Part shown: positions 35,390 through 44,186 of the stretch, piece after piece
How the letters are laid out: every line of letters starts with the position of its first letter
How positions within the stretch are numbered: position 1 is the stretch's first letter
From: UBA6669 sp040382075
Lineage (GTDB): Bacteria > Verrucomicrobiota > Verrucomicrobiia > Opitutales > Opitutaceae
Direction: 5' to 3'
Assembly: GCA_040382075.1 (NCBI GenBank)
Contig: JBEIGD010000008.1
Coordinates: 1 to 64,000 of the forward strand
Length of the DNA: 64,000 nt
Position numbers and translations under genes: made by a program
The notes under the pieces: model-generated
What the model saw: the letters and a program-made list of their open reading frames with translations, nothing else
Told to the model about the DNA's origin: nothing
Database searches by the model: none

Positions 35390-36610
35390 CTAGCGCAACG
35401 CCGCCACCGCTTCGAGTCGCTGGCAGCGATCGGGACCGAGATCGAGCCAGGCGCGACCGATCCGCCGGACCTCGTCCATGGTGCGCGCGCTTCCCAGCAG
35501 CACGAAGAAGCTGCGCGACTCGGTCCAGCGATTGAACTCCATGTCCGCGCAGAGAGCGGAGTAGTCGGCCCAGAAACTCCGGATCCGCTTCCCCTCGGGC
35601 ACGAGGAACAACCCGATCGAGCCGAAGCTGTACGGGTACGGCGATCCCGACTTCCAGTTCGATCCCTGGGAATTCAACCAGCCCACCGGCCAGTGATCCC
35701 AGCGACCCTGCCCCCAGCCGGCGCCCCCCTCGGCGCCGGGGGTGCAGTGATCGATGAGCTGGACCCGGGCGGCGGGAAAACCGCTGGCGGGCCCGAGGAC
35801 GGCGAACAACAGTCCCTCCCGGAACGGCAGCACGAGCGCATAGCCGGCCGACCGGCCGATCCCCGCGAGCACCTCGTTTCCACCGGAGCGGCGAACCCCG
35901 CCGCTCTCGCCCCAGAAGACCTTGTACTCGCTCTCCGCATACACATCCGAGACCACCAGCACCTCCGTCTCGCGGCGCTCCGGATCCGTCGGCAACAGCT
36001 CCGCGAGGGACGATCCGACGGGAATGATCCCGAACAGCTCCACGGGCTGGGTACTGTAGCCGATCGCCTCGCGCGGCAGGAGACTCGTGTAGGACGCCCT
36101 CCGCAAGGTGAGCCCATTCGCGAACGCCACGTAGTCCTCGGTTCCCCGCAATCGCGGGACCGCATCGCTCTTCATGTTCACCGCCTGATAGGTCCACCGC
36201 ACCCACACGCGATCCGGCAGAACCTCCACCACGGAGACGGAGCTGTTCTGCTCCCGGCGACCGAACTCGTTCATCAACTCGGCCTCGCCCAGGTTACCCT
36301 CGAAGAACTGATTCGACATCGCCGCCCCACTCGGAAGCTCCAAATACGGGCAATAACTGGCCTCGTGACTGAACACCATCTGGGCACTGCGATCGCTCCA
36401 GCGTAGAATGACCGCCCGCCGGGGATTTCCGTCCGCGTGCGGCGGACTGGGCTGCAGCGGCCCCCGGTAGCGTCCCGGATCGTAGTCCTCCCGCGTCTCC
36501 ACCCAAACCGACCGCGGGCGCGCCTCCTCGCCACCGAGCGCCCGGCCCGTCGCGGCGGCGACTGCAGCGAACACGAGCGCGAAATGCAGCAAACTGGTTG
36601 ATACAGTCAT
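35390..36610 (-). CDS. Secreted protein of unknown function
   Basis: The ATG at 36610 gives 406 residues with a signal peptide (MTVSTSLLHFALVFAAVAAATGRALG); the open frame continues upstream into the divergent aldolase gene but without protein character. The mature sequence is beta-rich, with LRWSDRSAQMVFSHEASYCPYLELPSGAAMSNQFF, RVWVRWTYQAVNMKSDAVPRLRGTEDYVAFANGLTLRRA and GYALVLPFREGLLFAVLGPASGF. I do not recognise a family. It is divergent from the aldolase homologue with 138 bases between starts, so it may be co-regulated with the catabolic array, perhaps as a periplasmic glycan-binding or cleaving protein (inference). Confidence 0.65.
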   Translation of the reverse strand: MTVSTSLLHFALVFAAVAAATGRALGGEEARPRSVWVETREDYDPGRYRGPLQPSPPHADGNPRRAVILRWSDRSAQMVFSHEASYCPYLELPSGAAMSNQFFEGNLGEAELMNEFGRREQNSSVSVVEVLPDRVWVRWTYQAVNMKSDAVPRLRGTEDYVAFANGLTLRRASYTSLLPREAIGYSTQPVELFGIIPVGSSLAELLPTDPERRETEVLVVSDVYAESEYKVFWGESGGVRRSGGNEVLAGIGRSAGYALVLPFREGLLFAVLGPASGFPAARVQLIDHCTPGAEGGAGWGQGRWDHWPVGWLNSQGSNWKSGSPYPYSFGSIGLFLVPEGKRIRSFWADYSALCADMEFNRWTESRSFFVLLGSARTMDEVRRIGRAWLDLGPDRCQRLEAVAALR

Positions 36611-36748
36611 TCGGCAACCCGAGTCGATCGCCTGCACCCATAAACGCAAGACGATCTCGCCTCTAGTGATAAAAAACCCCATTCCCATGCAATATTTTCT
36701 ATTGAGCCACCCTAAGGGCCGACTCAAGGTCTCGCCTTCCCGCCCCGA

Positions 36749-37639
36749 ATGCCCCTCGAGCCCATTCCCCGTCTCCTCAGTGCCGCGAACCGCGGCCAAT
36801 ACGCGCTTGGGTACTTCGAAAGTTGGAATCTTGAGTCGTTGCAAGGAGTGATCGACGCGGCCGAGCAGACGCGGTCCCCGGTCATTCTCGGCTTCAACGG
36901 CGAGTTCCTCAGCGGCCCCGCACGGCGAACCGAAGAACGGCTCGCCGTCTATGCGGCCCTCGGACGCGCCGCCGCGGCGTCGGCCACCGTGCCCTGCGGA
37001 CTGATCTTCAATGAGTGTCCCGACGACGCGCGCGTCGCGGAGGCCGCCGCGGCAGGTTTCAATCTCATCATGCCCGCTGATCCTTCGGCGTCGTACGAGG
37101 ACTACTCGCGCCGCGTCCGCCACCTGACCGAGCACGCCCACGCGCATGGCGCCGCCCTCGAAGCTGAGATCGGCGTGCTCCCGTGCGGCGCGGGCAACGC
37201 AGATCACCCGACCGCCTCGAGCGCGACGGACCCCGAGATCGCGGCGCGCTTCGTCTCCGAGACCGGCATTGACCTCCTCGCGGTCAGCGTCGGCAACAGC
37301 CACATCCGGCTGTCCGGCTCCGCGCCCCTCGATCTCGACTTACTCGCCCGTATCCACGCTGGCGTGTCCACTCCGCTCGTCCTGCACGGCGGCACCGGGA
37401 TCGATGCCGACTCGATCCGTCGCGCGCTTCGGCTTGGCGTCCGCAAGGTCAACTACGGGACTTATCTCAAACAACGTTACCTCGACGCGGTGCGTCACGC
37501 CCTGAAGACCAGCCAACCGAATCCCCACGCCCTGCTCGGGATCGGCGGCGGCGACGATGTGCTTGTCGCCGGACGTCTCGCGGTCCGCGATGCGGTTCTC
37601 GAGCGGATCGACCTCCTCGGCTGCGGCGGGAAGGCCTGA
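36749..37639 (+). CDS. Class II ketose-bisphosphate aldolase homologue lacking the HLDH motif
   Basis: A 296-residue protein with the FbaA/GatY/KbaY fold: ALGYFESWNLESLQGVIDAAEQTRSPVIL at the N-terminus, EAEIGVLP (about 138-145), DLLAVSVGNSHI with His185, LVLHGGTGI with His213, and GVRKVNYGT near the phosphate site. Two of the three zinc His ligands are kept (185 and 213). The HLDH motif, which carries the catalytic Asp and the first zinc His, is replaced by IFNE (86-89), with Asn88 and Glu89 at the key positions. Either Glu serves as a ligand in a changed reaction or the protein is not a standard aldolase. It is the first gene of the 13-gene array. Confidence 0.82.
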   Translation: MPLEPIPRLLSAANRGQYALGYFESWNLESLQGVIDAAEQTRSPVILGFNGEFLSGPARRTEERLAVYAALGRAAAASATVPCGLIFNECPDDARVAEAAAAGFNLIMPADPSASYEDYSRRVRHLTEHAHAHGAALEAEIGVLPCGAGNADHPTASSATDPEIAARFVSETGIDLLAVSVGNSHIRLSGSAPLDLDLLARIHAGVSTPLVLHGGTGIDADSIRRALRLGVRKVNYGTYLKQRYLDAVRHALKTSQPNPHALLGIGGGDDVLVAGRLAVRDAVLERIDLLGCGGKA

Positions 37640-37666
37640 AACATCGCCCCGCGAGACTGTCGCTGC

Positions 37667-38749
37667 ATGAAACACGAGATGAAGCTTCCGGACCTCGCGA
37701 CCACGGGGTCGGCCGTGAGGATCGTGCGCTGGCTTTGCGAGCCCGGCGCGACGGTTCGCCGGGGTCAGCCGCTGCTGGAGATCGAGACGGACAAGGCAAC
37801 GATGGAGGTCGAGGCGACTGTGGACGGCGAACTGGCCGAGATCTGTGCTCCGCTCGGCGCCGAGGTCGTGGCGGGCGATCGGATCGCGTTCATCAAAGCC
37901 ACCGGCGCAGCCCATTCCCCCACGGGATCCACCACCCAAGCACCGGTCGCCGCGGCTTCGGTATCGAGCGCGGCAGATCCGGCCCCGTCCGGGCCGGCCG
38001 GAGCGCGAGAATCCGCACTCGGCGCCTCTCGGAAGGGCGGGCTCTTCGCGCGTAACCGGCAGGCGGCCGAGACCGCCCGGCCGGCCGCCGCCGACCCCCG
38101 TGCCGGCATCACGCTCTCGTCCGCCCAACGCATCGCCGCTCAGCGCCTGCAGGCGAGCAAGCAGACGGTCCCGCACTTCTACCTGGAACGCTCCGCGTGC
38201 GCCGAGCGCCTCGTGGCGCGACGCAATGCAGCGCCGGACGCGCGACTTCTCTGGGATGCGTTCTTCGTTCGCGCCGTCAGCCAAGCGCTCGCGGCCTTCC
38301 CCAAGATGGCCTGTCGCTTCGCGGAGGACCGCCTCGAACCCATCGATTCGGAGGCCATCGGCGTGGCGGTCGATATGCAGGGCGAGCTCTTCGTCGTGGC
38401 GCTCGACGCCCCCGTCACGAAGTCGGTCGAGGCGCTGTCCCAGGACCTCCGCGCCGCGGTCGAGGCGTTGCGCGCGGGGAACCCCGAGGCGCGGCGGCTG
38501 CGGCCCGGGCGCATCACGCTCACGAATCTCGGCAGCACCGGCGTCGAGCGCTTCACCGCCATCGTGAATCCGCCCGAGGCGGCGATTCTCGCGATCGGCG
38601 CCATCCGACCGGTCGTGGTCCCGCGCGGCGAAGCCGTCGTGGTCGAACCGCGCGTCGCGCTCACCCTTTCCGTCGATCACCGCGTCGTCAGCGGCCGCTA
38701 CGCCGCCGAATTCCTCGCCGCCATCGTCGACGCGTTGGAGAAGCCATGA
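37667..38749 (+). CDS. Short E2 component of a 2-oxoacid dehydrogenase complex (lipoyl acyltransferase)
   Basis: A 360-residue protein; Met5 is an alternative start. The lipoyl domain (about 1-80) has Lys43 in IETDKATMEV as the lipoylation site. A 65-residue Ala/Pro/Ser linker follows. The peripheral subunit-binding domain that normally recruits E1 or E3 is not recognisable. The catalytic domain starts near ITLSSAQRIAAQRLQASKQTVPHFYL (about 145) and ends with SVDHRVVSGRYAAEFL. His338 is kept, but the motif DHRxxDG reads DHRVVSG, with Ser342 in place of Asp. Cytoplasmic. Its stop overlaps the E1-alpha start by four bases. The acyl substrate is unknown. Confidence 0.88.
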   Translation: MKHEMKLPDLATTGSAVRIVRWLCEPGATVRRGQPLLEIETDKATMEVEATVDGELAEICAPLGAEVVAGDRIAFIKATGAAHSPTGSTTQAPVAAASVSSAADPAPSGPAGARESALGASRKGGLFARNRQAAETARPAAADPRAGITLSSAQRIAAQRLQASKQTVPHFYLERSACAERLVARRNAAPDARLLWDAFFVRAVSQALAAFPKMACRFAEDRLEPIDSEAIGVAVDMQGELFVVALDAPVTKSVEALSQDLRAAVEALRAGNPEARRLRPGRITLTNLGSTGVERFTAIVNPPEAAILAIGAIRPVVVPRGEAVVVEPRVALTLSVDHRVVSGRYAAEFLAAIVDALEKP

Positions 38750-39753
38750 CGACATCCCACACCTCCCCAAACGCCTCCAGCGCCACTGCCGCCTCGGCGC
38801 ATGATCCGGCATTCCTGCTCGAGCTGTACCGCAGGCTGGTGCTCATTCGACAGTTCGAAGATCGCGTGAAGTTCCTCTTTCTCGAGGGATCCATGCCCGG
38901 CACGATCCATCAGTGCCAGGGCCAGGAAGCCACCGCGGTGGGCGTATGCGCGGCACTCGCACCGGATGACTTCATCACTTCCACGTTCCGCGGTCATGGT
39001 CACGCGATCGCCAAGGGCCTCTCGGTGCAGGAACTCATGGATGAGCTCTTCGGCGCCAGCACCGGCTGCTGCCGCGGCAAGGGAGGCTCGATGCACGTCG
39101 GCAACCTCGCCAAGGGCATGGTCCCCGGGATCGCGATCGTGGCCGGCGGCATCCCGCTCGCGGCCGGCATGTCGCTCGCCTTCAAGCTGCGCGGCAGCCG
39201 GCAAGTCACCGCCTGCTTCTTCGGCGACGGAGCGGTCGCCGAGGGCGCCTTCCACGAGGGCGTGAACATGGCCGCGATCTGGAACCTTCCCGTCATCTTC
39301 GTCTGCGAGAACAACCTCTACGGTGCCTCGACCCGGGTCGACCTGGTCATGCGCAACCCGCGGATTTCGGACCGCGCCGCGAGCTACGGCTTCCGCGGCG
39401 AGACGGTGGATGGGAACGATGTCCTCGCCGTGCTCGAGGCCACTCGGCGCGCCGCCGAGGAGTGCCGCGCTGGCCACGGCCCGGTGTTGCTGGAATTGCT
39501 GACCTATCGTCGAACCGGACACTCCCGACGCGATCCATGCAATTACCAGCCGAAGGATGAACGAGAGGCGTGGGCGACCCGCGATCCCATCGAGCGTTTC
39601 GCGGAGGTACTGCATGAGGCCGGACTCGCCGACGCCGCGGCCTTGGCAGGGATCCACGCCGCGGTCGACGCTGAGATCACTCAGGCCATTGAGCAGGCCC
39701 GCCGGGCTCCCCAGCCCACGATTGCCGACCTTACCACCGACGTCTTCGCCTGA
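38746..39753 (+). CDS. 2-oxoacid dehydrogenase E1 alpha subunit (thiamine-diphosphate dependent)
   Basis: A 335-residue protein starting at the ATG overlapping the E2 stop. The ThDP motif begins at GDG (160-162, FFGDGAVAEGAFHEGVNMAA) and ends with ENN (188-190). GTIHQCQGQEATAVG, FRGHGHAIAKG and YRRTGHSRRDPCNY match E1-alpha of pyruvate/acetoin dehydrogenases. With the E1-beta gene 14 bases downstream it forms the alpha2beta2 decarboxylase. The order E2, E1-alpha, E1-beta is unusual; most operons place E1 genes first. No lipoamide dehydrogenase (E3) gene is near. Confidence 0.93.
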   Translation: MTTSHTSPNASSATAASAHDPAFLLELYRRLVLIRQFEDRVKFLFLEGSMPGTIHQCQGQEATAVGVCAALAPDDFITSTFRGHGHAIAKGLSVQELMDELFGASTGCCRGKGGSMHVGNLAKGMVPGIAIVAGGIPLAAGMSLAFKLRGSRQVTACFFGDGAVAEGAFHEGVNMAAIWNLPVIFVCENNLYGASTRVDLVMRNPRISDRAASYGFRGETVDGNDVLAVLEATRRAAEECRAGHGPVLLELLTYRRTGHSRRDPCNYQPKDEREAWATRDPIERFAEVLHEAGLADAAALAGIHAAVDAEITQAIEQARRAPQPTIADLTTDVFA

Positions 39754-39767
39754 ACGAATCCGCACCC

Positions 39768-40781
39768 ATGAAACGACAAGGCATCGCAGAGGCACTGCGT
39801 GACGGCATCGCCGAGGAAATGCAACGGGACCCCGCTGTATTCTGTCTGGGAGAGGACATCGCGATCCCCGGCGGGTGGGGCGGTGCGTTCACCGTGACGC
39901 TCGGCCTGGAGAAGCAATTCCCTGATCGCATGATCAACACCCCGATCGCCGAGCTCGGCTTCTTTGGGGTCGCCACCGGCGCCGCCCTGATGGGAATGCG
40001 TCCGATCGTCGATGTGCAGTACGGGGACTTTCTGCTGCTGGCGAGCGACCAGATCATCAACAACGCCGCCAAGCTCCGGTACATGTCCGGCGGCACTTGC
40101 CAGATTCCCATGGTGATGCGGGCACCGATCGGTGCTACCGGACGGGGCTCGCAGCACGCGCAAAGCCTCGAGCGTTACTTCATCGGGGTCCCGGGCCTGA
40201 AGGTCGTGGCGGTGTCCACGGCTTACGATGCCAAGGGTATGCTTAAGGCGGCCGTCCGCGACGGCAACCCGGTGATGATCTTCGAGCACAAGCTCCTCTA
40301 CGGCTCCAAGGGTGCCCGCGCCGAACCCGGAGCGGTCGATGCTACGAGCGAGATTCCAGACGGGGACTACACCGTTCCGCTGGATCGGGCGGTCGTGCGG
40401 CGGCCCGGACGGGACGTCACGATCCTCGGCTGGCTGCTGATGGCGCACTTCGCCGCGGCCGCTGCCAGCACACTCGCGAGCGACAGCATCGAGGCGGAGG
40501 TCATTGATGTCCGTAGTCTGTCTCCGATCGATTACGAGACGATCGGCGAATCCGTACGCCGAACCGGTCGCGTAGTCATCGTCGAGGAGGGGCCCAAGAC
40601 CGGTGGCGTCGCCGCTGAAATCGCCGCGGGCATCATGGAGCGGTTCGGCGAGCATCTTCTGGCCCCCGTGGTGCGCGTGGCGTCGGCCGACGTCCCGGTC
40701 CCGTTCACACCCGTGCTTGAGAATGCGTACCGGCCCGACCAAGCTCGCATCGTCGCCGCGGTCCGGGAGCTCCTTCGCTAA
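39768..40781 (+). CDS. 2-oxoacid dehydrogenase E1 beta subunit
   Basis: A 337-residue protein with the transketolase pyrimidine-binding domain (FCLGEDIAIPGGWGGAF, NTPIAELGFFGVATGAALMG, IINNAAKLRYMSGG) and the C-terminal transketolase domain (VTILGWLLMAHFAAAAA, VIDVRSLSPIDYETIGESVRRTGRVVIVEEGPKTGG). The 'GRGSQHAQSLE' segment carries the conserved His of the E1-beta active site. It pairs with the preceding E1-alpha. The complex would decarboxylate a 2-oxoacid and acylate the E2 lipoyl group; whether the substrate is pyruvate or a sugar-derived 2-oxoacid cannot be told from sequence. Confidence 0.93.
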   Translation: MKRQGIAEALRDGIAEEMQRDPAVFCLGEDIAIPGGWGGAFTVTLGLEKQFPDRMINTPIAELGFFGVATGAALMGMRPIVDVQYGDFLLLASDQIINNAAKLRYMSGGTCQIPMVMRAPIGATGRGSQHAQSLERYFIGVPGLKVVAVSTAYDAKGMLKAAVRDGNPVMIFEHKLLYGSKGARAEPGAVDATSEIPDGDYTVPLDRAVVRRPGRDVTILGWLLMAHFAAAAASTLASDSIEAEVIDVRSLSPIDYETIGESVRRTGRVVIVEEGPKTGGVAAEIAAGIMERFGEHLLAPVVRVASADVPVPFTPVLENAYRPDQARIVAAVRELLR

Positions 40782-40796
40782 CCCCACCCCAAGAGC

Positions 40797-41339
40797 ATGA
40801 TCACGATTCAGGAGTTGCGCCGACGCCAGCGCGAGGCACTTAGCCTCTTTAAGAAGGCGGGAATCCACCTCACTGCCAGCGAGCGCCGCACGATCGAGAT
40901 CGCTGACTTCGGACTGAACGCGTTCACCGAGACCGGCCTCGGAGTGCTGGTCTACGTGAATACAGATCGCTGCTGTGCGAAGGAACTCGCCATGTGGCCC
41001 GGCCAGACCTGTCCCCAGCACCGGCACCCGCCCGTCGGAGATGATCCGGGAAAAGAGGAGACCTTCCGCTGCCGCTGGGGCCGGGTGCACCTCTTCGTCG
41101 AAGGCCCCAGAACCACGCGGCCCGGGGCGCGCCCGCCGAAGGCCCCGCGCGGCGCCTACACGGTGGGGCGCGAGATCATTCTGAAGCCGGGCGACCAGTT
41201 CACGCTTCGACCAGGCCTGCGCCACTGGTTTCAGGCCGGACCCCGCGGCGCCGTGGTCTCGGAGTTCTCGACCCGCAGCACCGACGAGAACGACCGCTTT
41301 GACGACGTCCGCATTCAGCGCCTGACGCAAGTGGTCTAA
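40797..41339 (+). CDS. D-lyxose/D-mannose isomerase-like cupin
   Basis: A 180-residue cupin resembling D-lyxose ketol-isomerase (COG3822 type). Probable metal ligands are His75 and His77 (CPQHRHPP), Glu88 (GKEETFRCRWG) and His143 (LRPGLRHWF). The signature end SEFSTRSTDENDRFDD is present. Characterised members interconvert lyxose with xylulose and often mannose with fructose. Placed directly before an alpha-mannosidase gene, converting released mannose to fructose is the simplest role (inference). It is 15 bases after E1-beta in the same array. Confidence 0.82.
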   Translation: MITIQELRRRQREALSLFKKAGIHLTASERRTIEIADFGLNAFTETGLGVLVYVNTDRCCAKELAMWPGQTCPQHRHPPVGDDPGKEETFRCRWGRVHLFVEGPRTTRPGARPPKAPRGAYTVGREIILKPGDQFTLRPGLRHWFQAGPRGAVVSEFSTRSTDENDRFDDVRIQRLTQVV

Positions 41340-41359
41340 GCCCCCTGCTCCCCATCTCC

Positions 41360-44152
41360 ATGGCCCGCCCCTCCCGCCGTTCCCAGCAGCGATCCCGTGT
41401 CGAACGACCAGTCCACTACGTGCTGAGCACCCACTGGGACCGCGAGTGGCTGCAGCCGGCCCAGGTGATCCGGCACCGGCTCGTTCGACTCCTCGATCGC
41501 ACCCTCCGCGACCTCGAATCAGGCGCCCTCGCCGGCCCCTTCACCACGGACGGGCAGTCGATCGTGATCGACGACTACCTTGAGATCCGCCCCCATCGCC
41601 GGGCGTTGGTGGAGAAACTCGCGAGCACGGGTCGCCTCAGTGTCGGCCCATGGTACGTCCTGCCCGAGGAGTGGCTCGTGTCCGGCGAGTCCTTCGTCCG
41701 CAACCTCCGCCTCGGCCGCCGCATCGCCCGCGACCTCGGCGCGATTCCTTCCTCAGCCGGGTTTGCCTGCGACCTCTTCGGGCACATCGGCCAGCTGCCC
41801 CAGATCTTCGCCGGCTTTGGCATTCGCGCCGCCTTCATCTGGCGGGGAATCGAGCCTCGACGCGACGCCCACTTTCGGTGGGTGGGCAGCGATGGCACCG
41901 CCATTCCGACGTTCCGCTTCGGCCGCGCCGGCTACGGCGACTACGCTTACGAAGTACGCCGTGGCACCCAGCCGGACGCGGCCTTCGACGAGGCCCGTTC
42001 ACGCCGCGATCACGTCACGTTCATTAATCGCGAAGCCGCCCGCACCGCGAGTCCGCCCGTCCTCATCTTCGATGGCTGCGATCACCTCGAATATGATCCC
42101 GATCACTACCGCGTCCTGCGGTCGCTGAAGCCAGCGGACGGGCTGCCGGGAGCCATTCAGCACAGCAGTCTCGACGCCTATATCGCGGATCTGCTGCCGC
42201 ACGTCTCAAAGATCCGCGACACGGTCCGCGGAGAGCTGCGCGAGTACGCTCGGGCACCGCTCATCGAAGACCAGCAGTGGCTGATCCCCGGGGTCCTCAC
42301 CAGCCGGGTGCGCCTGAAGCACGCCAACGCGGAATGCCAGACCTTGCTGTGCCACTGGGCCGAGCCCTTCGGACTGCTCGCACAGGTGTATGCGGGCGGG
42401 GATGACCCGACGGACTTCCTCGACCACGCGTGGCGCTGGCTCCTCCAGAACCATCCACACGACTCGATCGGTGGATGCAGCATCGATGCGGTACACGACG
42501 ACATGAAGTACCGCTTCGCCCAGTGCCAACAGGTGGGCGAGCGGGTTTGCAGCGAGGCCCTGCGCTTGGTCGCAGCGTCGGTCGAGGGTGAAATCGGCGA
42601 GCGGGAAATCCGCGTGCTCGTGGCCAACCCGCTCACGCGCCCGGTCGACGAGACGGTGGAACTGACGCTGCAGATTCCGGCGGACTGGCAGTGCTTCAAC
42701 GAGTTCTTCGGTTTCGAGCCCAAACCCGGATTCCGAATCTATACCGCCGATGGACGTGAACTTCCGTACCAGCGGCTGGCCCAGGCTCGAGATCAGATGC
42801 GCTCCCGGAACGCGTCTCCTTTCAAGTTTCCGCAGCCCCATCGGAGCAACGACGTCACCGTTGCGTTGTCACTGCCGCTTCCCGCGCTGGGATACACGAC
42901 GCTGACGATCCGCGAGGGCGAGGTGAAGCCCAAGGACGAGATCGTCTGGGCGTCGATGCTGCCGACCCGGCACCCAGCTGCTCCCGGCCTCGCCACGAGC
43001 GATCGCTCCATGGCGAACGAACACCTCGCCGTCACAATCGAGAGCAACGGATCTCTCACGCTCTTCGACAAGCAGACGCGCCAGACCTACCGGCGACTGC
43101 TCACGTTCGAGGACAGCGCGGACATCGGCGATGGTTGGTACCATGGCCAAGCCGTCAACGAGCAGGTCTACGTTTCGACCGCCACCCCCGCCGATGTTGC
43201 CTTGCTCCACGATGGCCCGCTGCTCACGCGCTTCCGCGTCCGGGTCGGACTCCGCGTGCCGGCCGAGTTCAACTTCGAACGAATGCTCCGTTCGAGCGAC
43301 CGGGCCGAGGTCGTCATCGATAGCCTCGTGACCCTTCGGGCCGGTGCAGACCGGGTCGAAATCGTGACGACCGTCGACAACACCGCGCGCGATCATCGCC
43401 TGCGTGTCCTCTTTCCCTCCGAGGCGAAGGCAACGACCACGCTCTCCGACGGCGCCTTCGATGTAGTGCGGCGACCCATCTCCCTGCCGAAGGATGCGCA
43501 TGAGTACCGGGAGATGGCGGTGGAAACCTGCCCGCAACAGACGTGGACATCGGTTTCGGATGCCCGTCGCGGCCTCGCGATCGTTTCCTCAGGCCTGCTC
43601 GACTGTTGCGTCCGGGATCTGCCGGAGCGCCCCCTCGCGCTGACCCTCCTGCGCGGCACACGCCGCACGATCTTCACGAACGGCGAGCCGGAAGGCCAGC
43701 AACTCGGTCCCATCACGGCCCGCTACTGGATCGTGCCGCTCCGCGGTGAACCCGACCGCATCCGCCTCGGCGAATACGGCGTCCAGTTGGGCGCAGGACT
43801 TCGCACGGCGCAACTGGCCCGTTGGGACGCGTCCGTCGCGCCGCGGCAGCGCCGACTCCCGGCGACGGACTCACTCCTCACCGTCTCGGGTCCGGTGCTG
43901 GTCACGAGCGTGCGCGAAGTGGAGGGAGCCGTGGAGGTGCGGCTCTACAATCCCACCGAGCGGACTGGCACGGCGGTGATTGACGTGGCGGAGCGGCTCC
44001 GCGCGACCGGGCGGGTAACAACCGCGCAGCGCGTGGATCTGGAAAGTCAGGCGATCGGCCGGCCGATCCGACTGGTCCGAGGCGCCTGCCGCTGCCGGCT
44101 CACGCCAAAGCAGATCATCACCCTGCGCTTTCCCCTCGCGATTCGGCCCTGA
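41360..44152 (+). CDS. Glycoside hydrolase family 38 alpha-mannosidase (first copy)
   Basis: A 930-residue cytoplasmic enzyme with no signal peptide. The GH38 catalytic domain starts with HYVLSTHWDREW, with zinc ligands His25 and Asp27, then TTDGQSIVIDDYLEI, EEWLVSGESFVRN and the nucleophile Asp138 in ACDLFGHIGQLPQI. The helical linker has NHPHDSIGGCSIDAVHDDMKYR and the C-terminal beta domains include PKPGFRIYTADGRELPYQRL. The start leader is CT-rich (CCCCATCTCC just before the ATG). It is closely related to the second copy at 46233-49019. It likely removes alpha-mannosyl units from imported oligosaccharides. Linkage specificity is unknown. Confidence 0.93.
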   Translation: MARPSRRSQQRSRVERPVHYVLSTHWDREWLQPAQVIRHRLVRLLDRTLRDLESGALAGPFTTDGQSIVIDDYLEIRPHRRALVEKLASTGRLSVGPWYVLPEEWLVSGESFVRNLRLGRRIARDLGAIPSSAGFACDLFGHIGQLPQIFAGFGIRAAFIWRGIEPRRDAHFRWVGSDGTAIPTFRFGRAGYGDYAYEVRRGTQPDAAFDEARSRRDHVTFINREAARTASPPVLIFDGCDHLEYDPDHYRVLRSLKPADGLPGAIQHSSLDAYIADLLPHVSKIRDTVRGELREYARAPLIEDQQWLIPGVLTSRVRLKHANAECQTLLCHWAEPFGLLAQVYAGGDDPTDFLDHAWRWLLQNHPHDSIGGCSIDAVHDDMKYRFAQCQQVGERVCSEALRLVAASVEGEIGEREIRVLVANPLTRPVDETVELTLQIPADWQCFNEFFGFEPKPGFRIYTADGRELPYQRLAQARDQMRSRNASPFKFPQPHRSNDVTVALSLPLPALGYTTLTIREGEVKPKDEIVWASMLPTRHPAAPGLATSDRSMANEHLAVTIESNGSLTLFDKQTRQTYRRLLTFEDSADIGDGWYHGQAVNEQVYVSTATPADVALLHDGPLLTRFRVRVGLRVPAEFNFERMLRSSDRAEVVIDSLVTLRAGADRVEIVTTVDNTARDHRLRVLFPSEAKATTTLSDGAFDVVRRPISLPKDAHEYREMAVETCPQQTWTSVSDARRGLAIVSSGLLDCCVRDLPERPLALTLLRGTRRTIFTNGEPEGQQLGPITARYWIVPLRGEPDRIRLGEYGVQLGAGLRTAQLARWDASVAPRQRRLPATDSLLTVSGPVLVTSVREVEGAVEVRLYNPTERTGTAVIDVAERLRATGRVTTAQRVDLESQAIGRPIRLVRGACRCRLTPKQIITLRFPLAIRP

Positions 44153-44186
44153 GACGCGAAGCAGCCGCCCCTCCCCTTTTTACCCC

